Notes: generated from the letters alone by a model not told the origin. 64,000 nucleotides of DNA from Zoogloeaceae bacterium (GCA_024235595.1 JACKMC010000010.1:1-64000); one strand, 5' to 3'; counted from the first letter of the stretch, positions 7,505 to 16,978 are shown. Numbers and translations are program-made.

Positions 7505-9400
7505 TCATTGGATTTCCTCGTCGCCGGGTGCATCGGCATCCTCTGGAGCCGGATTTCCGGCGCGTTTGCCGAGCAGGTAATAGTCGAGAACCTGGCGCGC
7601 GATCGGCGCCGCAGCCGAGGCGCCGAATCCACCGTTCTCGACCAGCACCGCGAGTGCGATCTTGGGCGCTTCGGCGGGCGCGTAGGCAATGTAGAGCGAG
7701 TGGTCGCGCAGGCGTTCGCGCACTTCGCTGGCCTTGTAGCGACCGCCGCGCAAGGAATAGACCTGGGCCGTGCCCGTCTTGCCGGCAACCAGATAAGGGA
7801 CCCCGGCGAAGGCGCGCCGGCCGGTGCCTTCGAGGTTCACGCCGATCATCGCACGGCGGATCTCGGCGAGGTGCTCGGGCTTGAGCCCGAGGTTCGTTAC
7901 CGGCGCGGGTTCGATCATGCGGCGCTCGCCGCTGCGGACGTCTTCGACATAGCGGACCAGGTGTGGCTTGAACACCACCCCGCCAGCGGCGAGGGTCGCC
8001 GTGGCGTGGGCGAGTTGCAGCGGCGTATAGGCATTGTAGCCCTGGCCGATGCCCACCGAGATGGTCTCGCCGGCGTACCATTTCTGCTGCTCGGGCCGCT
8101 TGAAGCGGCGCTTCTTCCAATCCGGCGAGGGCAGCACCCCGGAAGACTCGCCTTCCAGATCGACTCCGGTGCGCGAGCCAAAACCGAGACGGCTCATGAA
8201 AGCGGCGATCTGTTCGATCCCCAAGTCCGCGGCAAGCTTGTAGTAGTAGGTGTTGCAGGACTGGGCGATCGATTGGTACATGTTCACCAGGCCGTGCCCA
8301 CCGACCTTGTCGTCGCGAAAGCGATGACCGCCGAAGTCGAAATAGCCGGGGTCCGAGATGGCCTGCTGTGCGGTGCGCTTGCCGGTCGTAAGCGCCGCCA
8401 GCGCCATGAACGGCTTGAAGGTCGAACCCGGCGGATTGGCGCTGTTGAGTGCGCGGTTGAGCAGCGGATGGTCGGGCGAATTGTTGAGCGCCTCCCAATC
8501 CTGGGTCGAGATGCCATCGACGAACAGGTTCGGGTCGAAACCCGGCGCCGATACCAGCGCCAGCACCGCCCCGCTGCCCGGTTCGATCGCCACCATCGCG
8601 CCACGCCGGTTGCCGAACGCCTCCTCCGCCACCTTCTGCAGCTCCAGGTCGACGGTCAGCACGAGGTTGTTGCCCGCCACCGGCGCCGTGCGGCGCAACA
8701 GGCGTACCGCACGACCGCCTGCATCGACCTCGACCTCCTCGAATCCGGTGATGCCATGAAGCTCGGCTTCGTAGCTCTGCTCGAGGCCGATCTTGCCGAT
8801 ATGGTCGGTACCGCGGTAATTGGCCTCCTGTTCCCGCTCCTCGATGCGCTTCAGGTCGCGGTCGTTGATACGACCGATGTAACCGAGGAAGTGCGAGGCC
8901 AGCGAACCATTCGGATAGTCGCGAAACAGGCGCGCATTGACCTCAACGCCGGGGAACTGGAAGCGCCGGGCGATGAGCCGGGCCACTTCCTCATCCGTGA
9001 GGCGCGTGCGGATCGGTACGCTCTCGAAATTCTTGCTCTCGTCGAGAATCTTGCGAAATCGACGTCTATCCTTTGGCTGGATATCGACGATCTCGGCCAG
9101 CGCATCGATCGTTTCGTCCACGTTCTTGAGGCTCGAGGGGGTGATCTCGAGCGTGTAGGCGGCGTAGTTGCGCGCCAGCACTACCCCGTTGCGGTCGGTG
9201 ATCAGGCCGCGATTGGGGACGATCGGCACCAGCGCGATGCGGTTGTCCTCGGCGCGGGTGTGGTAATAGTCGAAGCGACTCACCTGCAGCCACGCAAAAC
9301 GCGCCGCCAGCACCACGAAGCAGAGCATCACGAAAGCGCCCGCCACCAGCACGCGGCGGCGGAATTGGGACAGTTCCTGTTCTGGCTCGTCGAAACTCAT
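7505..9400 (-). CDS. mrdA: Penicillin-binding protein 2, elongation transpeptidase
   Basis: PBP2 cross-links peptidoglycan in the elongasome. The 631-residue protein has one N-terminal membrane segment (about residues 16-34), a PBP dimer/pedestal domain (about 60-240) and a transpeptidase domain. Active-site motifs are STFK at 326-329, SCN at 381-383 and KTG at 541-543. After KTG the domain continues with a YIAYAPAEAPKIALAVLVE stretch typical of class B PBPs. It lies 18 bp downstream of mreD and 13 bp upstream of rodA. The C-terminal tail is Pro/Ala/Glu-rich and probably disordered. Confidence 0.96.
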   Translation of the reverse strand: MSFDEPEQELSQFRRRVLVAGAFVMLCFVVLAARFAWLQVSRFDYYHTRAEDNRIALVPIVPNRGLITDRNGVVLARNYAAYTLEITPSSLKNVDETIDALAEIVDIQPKDRRRFRKILDESKNFESVPIRTRLTDEEVARLIARRFQFPGVEVNARLFRDYPNGSLASHFLGYIGRINDRDLKRIEEREQEANYRGTDHIGKIGLEQSYEAELHGITGFEEVEVDAGGRAVRLLRRTAPVAGNNLVLTVDLELQKVAEEAFGNRRGAMVAIEPGSGAVLALVSAPGFDPNLFVDGISTQDWEALNNSPDHPLLNRALNSANPPGSTFKPFMALAALTTGKRTAQQAISDPGYFDFGGHRFRDDKVGGHGLVNMYQSIAQSCNTYYYKLAADLGIEQIAAFMSRLGFGSRTGVDLEGESSGVLPSPDWKKRRFKRPEQQKWYAGETISVGIGQGYNAYTPLQLAHATATLAAGGVVFKPHLVRYVEDVRSGERRMIEPAPVTNLGLKPEHLAEIRRAMIGVNLEGTGRRAFAGVPYLVAGKTGTAQVYSLRGGRYKASEVRERLRDHSLYIAYAPAEAPKIALAVLVENGGFGASAAAPIARQVLDYYLLGKRAGNPAPEDADAPGDEEIQ

Positions 9401-9418
9401 GCGGATACGGGACGCGGA

Positions 9419-9940
9419 TCAGATCGGACGGTTATCGTCACGGTCGGCCGGACGGTACTGCGGCAAAAGCAGCAGAAAGTGCAGCGGCACCCACAGCAGG
9501 GTGCCGGTGAACGAGCCGACAAAGTACCACCACCCGGGGAACTCTGCCCCGGCGACGAGCCGCACCAGCACCATCAGGACCTGGGTGAGCAGCAGCAGGG
9601 GCATGATATGCAGGGCCTGCTCGGCCGGCGGGAACCACAACACCCGTCGGGACAGCCCGTTGGCACCGTAGGCGAGAAGTACATAGGCCAGCGCATGCTG
9701 CCCCATCGCCGCGCCGTGACCGACATCTACCAGCAGGCCGAACAGGAAGCCGGTCCCCATGCCGACCCGCAGCGGCTCGCGCACACACCAGAATGCCAGC
9801 ACCAGGGCCAGCCAGTCCGGCACGCCGGGCAGCCGCCCGGTGGGCACCAGGTCGAGCACCAGGGCGAGGCACAGCGAGAGATAGACGAACCACAGCTTGA
9901 CCGGCTGGAGAATGCGACGGGAACGATTGGTTGGCTGCAT
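9419..9940 (-). CDS. mreD: Rod shape-determining protein MreD
   Basis: MreD is an integral membrane protein of the elongasome that links MreC, RodA and PBP2. The 173-residue product has five or six hydrophobic segments and the GRLPGVPDWLALVLAFW motif near the first loop, both normal for MreD. It lies 3 bp after mreC and 18 bp before mrdA. Sequence conservation in this family is low, so position in the mre operon is part of the evidence. Confidence 0.93.
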   Translation of the reverse strand: MQPTNRSRRILQPVKLWFVYLSLCLALVLDLVPTGRLPGVPDWLALVLAFWCVREPLRVGMGTGFLFGLLVDVGHGAAMGQHALAYVLLAYGANGLSRRVLWFPPAEQALHIMPLLLLTQVLMVLVRLVAGAEFPGWWYFVGSFTGTLLWVPLHFLLLLPQYRPADRDDNRPI

Positions 9941-9943
9941 GGC

Positions 9944-10900
9944 TTACCCGGGGGCCTTCGGATTGGTGGGTTTCGCTTCGCCCTGATGCTCTGCAGGGGA
10001 ACCGGCCCCCCTGCCCTCAGGTACGATCGGCAGCGCCTCGGCAGGGTCGGGCATCGGCGGCAGCGGCTCGGCGCGCGACAGCACCAGCACCCGCATGCTG
10101 CTCTCCACGCCGCCCAGGGGCAGGCAGAGGATGCGCGCGAAGGCCTGCGAATCACGCTCCACGCGCATCACCCGGGCGACCGGCAAGCCTGGCAGGTAGA
10201 GGCCGTCGAGACCCGAGGTCAGCAGCTCGTCGCCCGGCTGGACGTCTGCATTGGCCGGCAGAAAGCGCAGCTCGAGCTGCCCGCGGCCCGCGCCGAAGAC
10301 GGCTCCGCGAAGCCCGTTGCGCGCCACCGTCACCGGAATGGCCTGGTCCTTGTCGGTCAGCAGGGTCACCTCGGACTGAATCGGATAGACCCGCGACACC
10401 TGCCCGATCACCCCGGTCGCGTCGACCACCGCCTGCCCGGCATCCACACCGTGGGTCGCGCCACGGTCGAGGATCACCTTGCGACTGAAAGGATCGCGCG
10501 CGGCATACAGCACCTGGGCGGCCACCGAGCGCGCCTCCAGCCGCTGCGCCATTCCAAGCAGGCCGCGCAGCTCGTCGTTCTCGCGGCTCATCTGCTCGAA
10601 CTGCACCAGGCGCTCGCCGACCCTGAGGCGCTCACCCCGCAACTCGGCGTTCTCCTTCTGCACCTTGGCGAGGGTTGCGAAATAGGTGGACGCATTGCGC
10701 ACCAGGTCGGCCGGCGTGGCGGCCGCCATCTCGACCGGATACAGAATCACCGAAAGGCTTTGCCGCATGACCTCGAGGTAGCGAAACTTGAGATCGGCGA
10801 CGAGCATGGTCAGGGCGATCGCGACAAAGACCATCAGGCGCACCAGCGGGGCCGGGCCACGCCTGAAGATGGGGGGTACGGAGTGTCCGATCAGTGACAT
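9944..10900 (-). CDS. mreC: Rod shape-determining protein MreC
   Basis: MreC spans the inner membrane and organises the wall-elongation complex in the periplasm. The 318-residue protein has a short cytoplasmic N-terminus, one membrane segment (about residues 20-40), a coiled-coil (about 65-115, with LRGERLRVGERLVQFEQM heptads) and two beta domains (about 120-275). A Pro/Glu-rich tail of about 45 residues follows and is probably disordered. It is 63 bp downstream of mreB and overlaps nothing. Confidence 0.95.
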   Translation of the reverse strand: MSLIGHSVPPIFRRGPAPLVRLMVFVAIALTMLVADLKFRYLEVMRQSLSVILYPVEMAAATPADLVRNASTYFATLAKVQKENAELRGERLRVGERLVQFEQMSRENDELRGLLGMAQRLEARSVAAQVLYAARDPFSRKVILDRGATHGVDAGQAVVDATGVIGQVSRVYPIQSEVTLLTDKDQAIPVTVARNGLRGAVFGAGRGQLELRFLPANADVQPGDELLTSGLDGLYLPGLPVARVMRVERDSQAFARILCLPLGGVESSMRVLVLSRAEPLPPMPDPAEALPIVPEGRGAGSPAEHQGEAKPTNPKAPG

Positions 10901-10963
10901 TGGCTGTAAACGGCGACGCGGCCGATGCGGCGTACCGCCGGCCGCGCACAGAACCGCACCGGC

Positions 10964-12007
10964 TTACTCTGACGCGAAGATGGAACCCAGCTCATCCATC
11001 TTTTCGAGCGCCATGCCGCAGCCACGGGCGACGCAGGTGAGCGGCTCTTCGGCGACGATCACCGGCAGCCCGGTTTCTTCCATCAGCAGGCGATCGAGGT
11101 CACGCAGCAAGGCGCCACCGCCGGTCAGCACCATGCCGCGGTCGGCGATGTCGGCACCGAGTTCGGGCGGAGTCTGCTCGAGGGCGATCTTGACCGCAGA
11201 GACGATCTGGTTGAGCGGCTCGGCCAGCGCCTCGAGGATCTCGTTCGAGGAGATCGTGAAGCTGCGCGGGATGCCTTCGGCGAGGTTGCGGCCCTTGACC
11301 TCGACCTCGCGCACTTCCGAACCCGGGAAGGCGGAACCGATCTGTTTCTTGATGTTTTCGGCGGTGGTATCGCCGATGAGCATGCCGTAGTTGCGGCGGA
11401 TGTAATTGACGATGGCTTCGTCGAACTTGTCGCCACCGACCCGCACCGAGCCGGCATAGACCATGCCGCCGAGCGAGATCACCCCGACCTCGGTCGTACC
11501 GCCGCCGATATCGACCACCATCGAACCGGTTGCGTCGGCAACCGGCAGGCCGGCACCGATCGCCGCGGCCATGGGCTCCTCGATCAGGTAGACATGGCTC
11601 GCTCCCGCTGCAAGCGCCGCGTCGCGGATCGCCCGGCGCTCGACCTGGGTGGAACCGCAGGGCACGCAGACGATGATCCGCGGACTCGGCGAGAACAGGC
11701 GGGTATCGTGCACCTTCTTGATGAACTGCTTGATCATCTGCTCGGTGACCACGAAGTCGGCGATCACGCCGTCCTTCATCGGCCTTATGGCAGTGATGTT
11801 GCCTGGAGTCTTGCCGAGCATCTGCTTGGCGGCATGGCCGACCGCCTGGATGGTTTTCTTGGCATTGGGACCCCCTTCGGTACGAATGGCGACGACCGAC
11901 GGTTCATCCAGCACGATGCCCTTGCCGCGCACGTAGATCAAGGTGTTCGCGGTACCAAGGTCGATCGCCAGATCGTTGGAAAAGTAGGAGCGGAGAAAAC
12001 CAAACAT
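10964..12007 (-). CDS. mreB: Actin-like cell shape protein MreB
   Basis: MreB forms membrane-bound filaments that guide lateral wall synthesis. The 347-residue length and sequence are nearly canonical. DLGTANTLIYV (phosphate-1 loop) lies near residue 16, the DIGGGTTEVGV phosphate-2 loop is in the middle and LTGGGALLRDLD (adenosine motif) is in the C-terminal third. The N-terminal MFGFLRSYFSNDL forms the membrane-binding amphipathic helix. It is the first gene of the minus-strand elongasome cluster and diverges from gatC across a 95-bp gap that must hold both promoters. Confidence 0.98.
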   Translation of the reverse strand: MFGFLRSYFSNDLAIDLGTANTLIYVRGKGIVLDEPSVVAIRTEGGPNAKKTIQAVGHAAKQMLGKTPGNITAIRPMKDGVIADFVVTEQMIKQFIKKVHDTRLFSPSPRIIVCVPCGSTQVERRAIRDAALAAGASHVYLIEEPMAAAIGAGLPVADATGSMVVDIGGGTTEVGVISLGGMVYAGSVRVGGDKFDEAIVNYIRRNYGMLIGDTTAENIKKQIGSAFPGSEVREVEVKGRNLAEGIPRSFTISSNEILEALAEPLNQIVSAVKIALEQTPPELGADIADRGMVLTGGGALLRDLDRLLMEETGLPVIVAEEPLTCVARGCGMALEKMDELGSIFASE

Positions 12008-12102
12008 TGAAATTGTGTTCCGTAAATCCGGATGAGGATGGGGCGAGATAAACGAATATGATAACCTACAACGCCTTGTGAACTAAGCAAGTTTGTAATT
12101 TC

Positions 12103-12390
12103 ATGTCGCTCGACCAAGACCAGATCAAACACATCGCCCGCCTCGCCCGCATCGAACTTTCGCCCGGCGAAGTCGAGCCGACGCTGGACAAGCTCAATGG
12201 CGTATTTGCGCTCATCGAACAGATGCAGGCGGTCGACACCACCGGCGTCGAGCCGATGTCGCACCCGCAGGACGTATCTCAGCGCCTGCGCGATGACGAA
12301 GTCACCGAAACCAACCGACGCCCGGCTTTCCAGCGAATTGCGCCGCAGACCGAAGCCGGCCTCTACCTGGTGCCCAAGGTGATCGAATAG
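12103..12390 (+). CDS. gatC: Asp-tRNA(Asn)/Glu-tRNA(Gln) amidotransferase subunit C
   Basis: GatC is the small subunit that stabilises the GatA-GatB amidotransferase, which corrects misacylated Asp-tRNA(Asn) and Glu-tRNA(Gln). The 95-residue protein has the family's IKHIARLARIELSP start, a central helix, and the conserved end LYLVPKVIE. It is the first gene of a plus-strand run gatC-gatA-lipoprotein gene-gatB and is divergent from mreB. Confidence 0.96.
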   Translation: MSLDQDQIKHIARLARIELSPGEVEPTLDKLNGVFALIEQMQAVDTTGVEPMSHPQDVSQRLRDDEVTETNRRPAFQRIAPQTEAGLYLVPKVIE

Positions 12391-12448
12391 GCGCCTGCCG
12401 CCAGCCGATTGCGAACCGCCGCCGACACTCACCCACGATAAGCCCAAC

Positions 12449-13906
12449 ATGCTGAATGCCAGCCTCAAGGAACTCGCCTCCGCGCTCGACGCCAGGCAGA
12501 TTTCCAGCGTCGAACTGACCTCGCTTTTCCTCCAGCGCATCGAGGCCCTGAACCTCTCGCTCAATGCGTTCATCACCGTTGACCGCGACGGCGCGCTGGC
12601 AGCCGCGAGTGCTGCCGACGCCAGCAGGGCTGCCGGCGACGCGGGGCCGCTCACCGGCATTCCAATCGCCCACAAGGACGTGTTCTGCACCGAAGGCCTG
12701 CTCACCAGTTGCGGCTCGAAGATGCTGTCGAACTTCGTCAGCCCCTATGACGCGCACGTAGTGAGCCTGCTGCGCGACGCCGGAACGGTGCTGCTGGGCA
12801 AGACCAACATGGACGAGTTCGCGATGGGCTCTTCCAACGAGAATTCCTTCTACGGCCCGGCCCGCAACCCCTGGAATACCGGGCACGTGCCCGGCGGCTC
12901 CTCGGGCGGCTCGGCGGTCGCGGTAGCCGCACGGATGAGCCCGGTCGCCACCGGCACCGATACCGGCGGCTCGGTGCGCCAGCCGGCGGCCTTTTGCGGC
13001 ATCACCGGCATCAAGCCGACCTACGGCCTGGTGTCGCGTTTCGGCATGATTGCCTACGCCTCCTCGCTCGACCAGGGCGGCGCGCTTGGCCGCTCGGCCG
13101 AAGACTGCGCCCTGCTGCTGTCGGCAATGACGGGTTTCGATGGGCGTGACTCGACCAGCCTCGATCGCCCCCCCGCCGACCTCTCGGCAGAGCTGGACCA
13201 GCCGCTGACAGGGCTGCGCATCGGCCTGCCGACCGAATTCTTCGGCCCCGGCATGGACGACGACGTGCGCGCCGCGGTCGAGAACGCCCTCGACGAATAC
13301 CGCAGGCTCGGCGCCGAAACGGTGCAGGTGAGCCTGCCCAACGCCAAGCTCGCGATTCCCGCCTACTATGTCATCGCACCCGCCGAGGCCAGCTCCAACC
13401 TGTCGCGCTTCGACGGGGTGCGATACGGCCACCGCGCGGCGGAATACGGCGACCTCGCCGACATGTACTCGAAGAGCCGTGCGCAAGGCTTCGGCGCGGA
13501 GGTCAAACGCCGGATTCTCGCCGGTGCCTACGTGCTGTCGCACGGCTACTACGACGCCTACTACCTGCAGGCGCAAAAGCTGCGCAGGCTGATCGCCGAT
13601 GACTTCGCCCGCGCCTTCGCGCAGTGTGACGTGATCGCCGGCCCCACCGCGCCCACCACGGCCTACGCGATCGGCGCAAAGAGCGACGACCCGGTACAGA
13701 TGTACCTCGGCGACATCTACACGGTGGCGGTCAACCTCGCCGGACTGCCCGCGATCTCGCTACCCGCGGGGTCGGGTGCGGGCGGCCTGCCCGTCGGCCT
13801 GCAGCTGATCGGCAACTACTTCGAGGAAGCGCGGCTGCTTGCTGCCGCCCACGGTCTGCAGCGCGTCACCGACTGGCATCTGCGCCAGCCCGGGGACGGG
13901 CAATGA
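12449..13906 (+). CDS. gatA: Asp/Glu-tRNA amidotransferase subunit A
   Basis: GatA is the glutaminase of the GatCAB complex and belongs to the amidase signature family. The Ser-cisSer-Lys triad is visible: Lys76 (IAHKDVF), cis-Ser151 in the GGSSGGS loop and nucleophile Ser175 in DTGGSVRQPA. The length of 485 residues is standard. The last four bases (ATGA) overlap the start of the following lipoprotein gene, so translation may be coupled. It follows gatC by 58 bp. Confidence 0.97.
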   Translation: MLNASLKELASALDARQISSVELTSLFLQRIEALNLSLNAFITVDRDGALAAASAADASRAAGDAGPLTGIPIAHKDVFCTEGLLTSCGSKMLSNFVSPYDAHVVSLLRDAGTVLLGKTNMDEFAMGSSNENSFYGPARNPWNTGHVPGGSSGGSAVAVAARMSPVATGTDTGGSVRQPAAFCGITGIKPTYGLVSRFGMIAYASSLDQGGALGRSAEDCALLLSAMTGFDGRDSTSLDRPPADLSAELDQPLTGLRIGLPTEFFGPGMDDDVRAAVENALDEYRRLGAETVQVSLPNAKLAIPAYYVIAPAEASSNLSRFDGVRYGHRAAEYGDLADMYSKSRAQGFGAEVKRRILAGAYVLSHGYYDAYYLQAQKLRRLIADDFARAFAQCDVIAGPTAPTTAYAIGAKSDDPVQMYLGDIYTVAVNLAGLPAISLPAGSGAGGLPVGLQLIGNYFEEARLLAAAHGLQRVTDWHLRQPGDGQ

Positions 13907-14424
13907 GCGCCCTCCGCGCCGGTCTTGTGCCGCTCGCGCTGAGCCTGCTGCTGGGTGGCTGCGCGATGCTCGGCGAGATGGGTTTTCCGGGTAGCGCACA
14001 GGCACCGCAGCAGACCGGACCCACTTCGCGCGAGGCGGACCAGGCCTCGACAGGCGGCAAGCAGCGGCTGCGTCCGATGAAGATTCGACCGCTCGAGGTC
14101 GCTACCGATTGCAGCTTCAGGGACGAGACCGGTTACAAGGGCACCGCGCGCCTGTCGGTGCGCCAGGCCCGGGTCGAGGATTTCAGCGCCCACGTCGACA
14201 TCCCGCGACGCGGCATCTGCAATTTCGAGATGGCCGAGTTCCGCCAGGTCAAGAGCGAGCCCCACGTCGAGCTTGCTGCAGCGAGCGGCTGCAAAGTGCA
14301 GATGTGGGAGCAGGGCCAGCAGGTCACGGTCGCCTTCACCGACTGCCGCGCCAACTGCAGCGGCAATGCGGTGGACTACCTGTGGCCCATCCTGATCGAC
14401 GCCCCCAGCGGGCGTTGCGACTGA
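13903..14424 (+). CDS. Predicted lipoprotein of unknown function inserted between gatA and gatB
   Basis: This 173-residue protein begins with a lipoprotein signal whose lipobox is LLLGGC (Cys20). The mature part is Pro/Thr-rich for about 35 residues and then folds into a domain with six cysteines, ending in a NAVDYLWPILIDAPSGRCD segment. I do not recognise a named family. The even cysteine count suggests disulfides in the periplasm. It overlaps gatA by 4 bp and ends 26 bp before gatB, so it shares the transcript of a tRNA amidotransferase although its product is exported. That context does not suggest a function. Confidence 0.8.
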   Translation: MSALRAGLVPLALSLLLGGCAMLGEMGFPGSAQAPQQTGPTSREADQASTGGKQRLRPMKIRPLEVATDCSFRDETGYKGTARLSVRQARVEDFSAHVDIPRRGICNFEMAEFRQVKSEPHVELAAASGCKVQMWEQGQQVTVAFTDCRANCSGNAVDYLWPILIDAPSGRCD

Positions 14425-14450
14425 CGAACAGAACTGAATCGAGAACACTC

Positions 14451-15908
14451 ATGAGCCGTAGCGACTGGGAAGTGGTCATCGGACTGGAAGTCCATGCCCA
14501 GCTGAACACTGTCTCCAAGATCTTTTCGGGCGCCAGCACCGCCTTCGGCGCGGAGCCGAACGCCCAGGCTTCGGCGGTGGACATCGCCCTGCCTGGCGTG
14601 CTGCCGGTGCTCAACCGCGGTGCGGTCGAGCGGGCGATACGATTCGGCCTGGCCATCGATGCGAAGATCGCGCCGAAGAGCATCTTCGCGCGCAAGAACT
14701 ACTTCTATCCGGATCTCCCCAAGGGCTACCAGATCAGCCAGTTCGAGCTGCCGGTGGTGCAGGGCGGCACGATCACCATCCGCGTCGGCGAAGGCGACAA
14801 GGCCTACGAGAAATCGGTCCAGCTGACCCGCGCCCACCTCGAGGAAGACGCCGGCAAGAGCCTGCACGAAGACTTCCACGGCATGAGCGGCATCGACCTC
14901 AACCGCGCCGGCACGCCGCTGCTGGAGATCGTCTCCGAGCCCGACATGTCGTCCTCCGCCGAAGCGGTGGCCTACGCCAAGACGCTGCACGCGCTGGTGC
15001 GCTGGATCGACATCTGCGACGGCAACATGCAGGAAGGCTCGTTCCGCTGCGACGCCAACGTCTCGGTGCGCCGTCCCGGCGGCCCGCTCGGCACCCGCCG
15101 CGAGATCAAGAACCTCAACTCCTTCCGCTTCCTGCAGCAGGCCATCGACTACGAGGTGCAGTGGCAGATCGAGACGCTGGAAGACGGCGGCCGCATCGAG
15201 CAGGCAACGGTGCTGTTCGACCCGGACAGCGGCGAGACGCGCATGATGCGCTCCAAGGAGGACGCGCACGACTACCGCTACTTCCCAGACCCCGACCTGC
15301 TGCCGCTGGTCATCGACGAAGCCTGGATCGGCCGGGTACGGGCCGGGATGCCCGAACTTCCGGCGGCGATGAAGGCGCGCTTCATGGCCGAGTTCGGCCT
15401 CTCCGCCTACGACGCCACCACCCTCACCACCTCCAAGGAGCTGGCCGCCTTCTTCCAGGCCACGGTCGACGGTGCCGGCGCGGCGCTGGCCAAGACCTGC
15501 GCCAACTGGGTGATGGGCGATCTGGTGGCGCGCCTCAACAAGGCCGAGCTCGAGCTCGACGCTTCGCCGGTCAGCGCCGCGCAGCTCGCCGGCCTGATTA
15601 CCCGCATCGCCGACAACACCATCTCCAACAACATCGCCAGAAAGGTCTTCGAGGCACTGTGGAACGGCGAAGGTGCCACCGCCGACGCGATCATCGACGC
15701 CCAGGGCCTCAGGCAGGTCACCGACAGCGGGGCGATCGAGGCGCTCATCGACGAGGTGCTGGCGGCCAACCAGAAGTCGGTCGAGGAGTTCCGCGCGGGC
15801 AAGGAAAAGGCTTTCAATGCGCTCGTAGGCCAGGTCATGAAGGCCAGCCGCGGCAAGGCCAATCCTACCCAGGTCAACGAGCTGCTCAGGACCAAGCTGG
15901 CTGGCTGA
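14451..15908 (+). CDS. gatB: Asp/Glu-tRNA amidotransferase subunit B
   Basis: GatB binds misacylated tRNA, phosphorylates its acyl group and transfers ammonia delivered from GatA. The 485-residue protein starts with the conserved WEVVIGLEVHAQL. It also contains KNYFYPDLPKGYQISQ, the GIDLNRAGTPLLEIV segment, and EGSFRCDANVS with a zinc-associated cysteine. The C-terminal YqeY-like helical domain (about 330-485) ends with ANPTQVNELLRTKL. I start it at the ATG at 14451, because the longer open frame runs back through the lipoprotein gene. Confidence 0.97.
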   Translation: MSRSDWEVVIGLEVHAQLNTVSKIFSGASTAFGAEPNAQASAVDIALPGVLPVLNRGAVERAIRFGLAIDAKIAPKSIFARKNYFYPDLPKGYQISQFELPVVQGGTITIRVGEGDKAYEKSVQLTRAHLEEDAGKSLHEDFHGMSGIDLNRAGTPLLEIVSEPDMSSSAEAVAYAKTLHALVRWIDICDGNMQEGSFRCDANVSVRRPGGPLGTRREIKNLNSFRFLQQAIDYEVQWQIETLEDGGRIEQATVLFDPDSGETRMMRSKEDAHDYRYFPDPDLLPLVIDEAWIGRVRAGMPELPAAMKARFMAEFGLSAYDATTLTTSKELAAFFQATVDGAGAALAKTCANWVMGDLVARLNKAELELDASPVSAAQLAGLITRIADNTISNNIARKVFEALWNGEGATADAIIDAQGLRQVTDSGAIEALIDEVLAANQKSVEEFRAGKEKAFNALVGQVMKASRGKANPTQVNELLRTKLAG

Positions 15909-15983
15909 GGCGAATCGCAGCCGGCGGGGTGCGAGCTTGCTGTTAGCATGGCGGCTTGCACGCCCTCGTCTGCGGAGCTCCCC

Positions 15984-16517
15984 ATGACCCACACCCTCTG
16001 CCAGCGACTCCTCGTCGTCGCCGCCTTCCTCGCACTGCCGGCCCAGGCCACCGACGAGCTTCCAAAGCGCAAGCCCGGCCTGTGGGAGATCACATCCGAG
16101 CTGTCGATGATGCCCGGCCGCGCCATGACCATGCATCAATGCATCGACGCCAACACGGACGCCGACCTCTTGGCGCGGACCGCCGAGGAGCGAAAGAATT
16201 GCAGCAAGCAGCGAATCTGGCGCGAGGATGGCAAATACCGCATCGAGGCGGTGTGCAAGGCGCAGGGCAGCACGGTGAGCTCCACGGGGCTCTTCAGCGG
16301 GGATTTCTCGGGCGCCTACAGCGGCAACATCGTGTCGCGTTTCGAACCGCCACTCAATGGCATGAGCGAGTCACGGATGAAGATCTCGGCACGCCACCTG
16401 GGCGCATGCAAGGCCGGCCAGAAACCGGGTGACAGCACCCTGTCGATGCCCGGCATGGGGAATATCGACCTCGACAAACTGATCAAGGGCATGCCGCGGA
16501 TGCCGTCCGCGCAATGA
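15984..16517 (+). CDS. DUF3617 exported protein
   Basis: This 177-residue protein has a cleavable signal peptide ending near PAQA (about residue 22) and the KPGLWEIT motif that opens DUF3617 domains. Four cysteines (in the QCIDA, NCSKQ, VCKAQ and ACKAG contexts) fit a small disulfide-stabilised periplasmic protein. The family is widespread in proteobacteria and has no assigned function. The ATG at 15984 is preceded by GGAG at 7-nt spacing. An in-frame start at 15948 would put 12 hydrophilic residues before the signal and is less likely. It overlaps the next gene by 4 bp. Confidence 0.85.
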   Translation: MTHTLCQRLLVVAAFLALPAQATDELPKRKPGLWEITSELSMMPGRAMTMHQCIDANTDADLLARTAEERKNCSKQRIWREDGKYRIEAVCKAQGSTVSSTGLFSGDFSGAYSGNIVSRFEPPLNGMSESRMKISARHLGACKAGQKPGDSTLSMPGMGNIDLDKLIKGMPRMPSAQ

Positions 16518-16978
16518 AACGCCATCCGGGCCTGACGATCGCGACGATGCTGATCGGCTGCCTGTGCGCCACGCCCAGTGCGGCACGCGAATTCGACAGC
16601 TGCAGCGGCGAACGCATTCTCGCCGCGGCACCGCGGCTCATGCCCTGCCCCGACAAGCCCAATTGCGTGTCGACCGAGGCCATCGACCCCGACCGGAAAA
16701 TCGCGCCGATCACGGTAAACGGCGACCTGACGTCGATACGCGAGCGCCTGCTGGCCGCGATCGCGCTGCAGTCCGGCAGCCGCATCGCGATCGCCAGCGA
16801 AGGTTTCATCGTCGCCACCTTCCGCTCGCGCCTGTTCGGCTTCATCGACGAAGCACAATTCCTGATAGAGCCGAACGAGCACAGGGTCCGCCTGCGAAGC
16901 GGCGCCTGCAGCGGCTACTTCGATTTCGGTGTGAACCGCAGGCGGATCGAGGCGATCGAAGACAAGCTGGCGAGATAG
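16514..16978 (+). CDS. DUF1499 exported protein
   Basis: This 154-residue protein has an N-terminal signal or membrane segment (about residues 7-24) and then the DUF1499 hallmark CPDKPNCVST near residues 45-54. The remainder (ITVNGDLTSIRERLL, FVSRLFGFIDEAQFLIE-like segment, and a terminal FDFGVNRRRIEAI) follows the family pattern. Function is unknown; homologues are periplasmic or chloroplast-lumen proteins. It overlaps the DUF3617 gene by an ATGA, so both exported proteins are probably made from one transcript. Confidence 0.85.
   Translation: MKRHPGLTIATMLIGCLCATPSAAREFDSCSGERILAAAPRLMPCPDKPNCVSTEAIDPDRKIAPITVNGDLTSIRERLLAAIALQSGSRIAIASEGFIVATFRSRLFGFIDEAQFLIEPNEHRVRLRSGACSGYFDFGVNRRRIEAIEDKLAR

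Noticed and set aside
7280..10897. Very long plus-strand open frame (1205 codons) opposite rodA, mrdA, mreD and mreC
   Set aside because: It is fully antisense to four strongly recognisable genes, has no family signature, and its composition (Gln/His/Arg/Asp-rich) is the usual shadow of high-GC coding on the other strand.
12008..12102. Promoter elements in the mreB-gatC divergent gap
   Set aside because: TATCAT/TATGAT-like -10 sequences exist on both strands but no matching -35 is at 16-18 bp, so I do not call a promoter.
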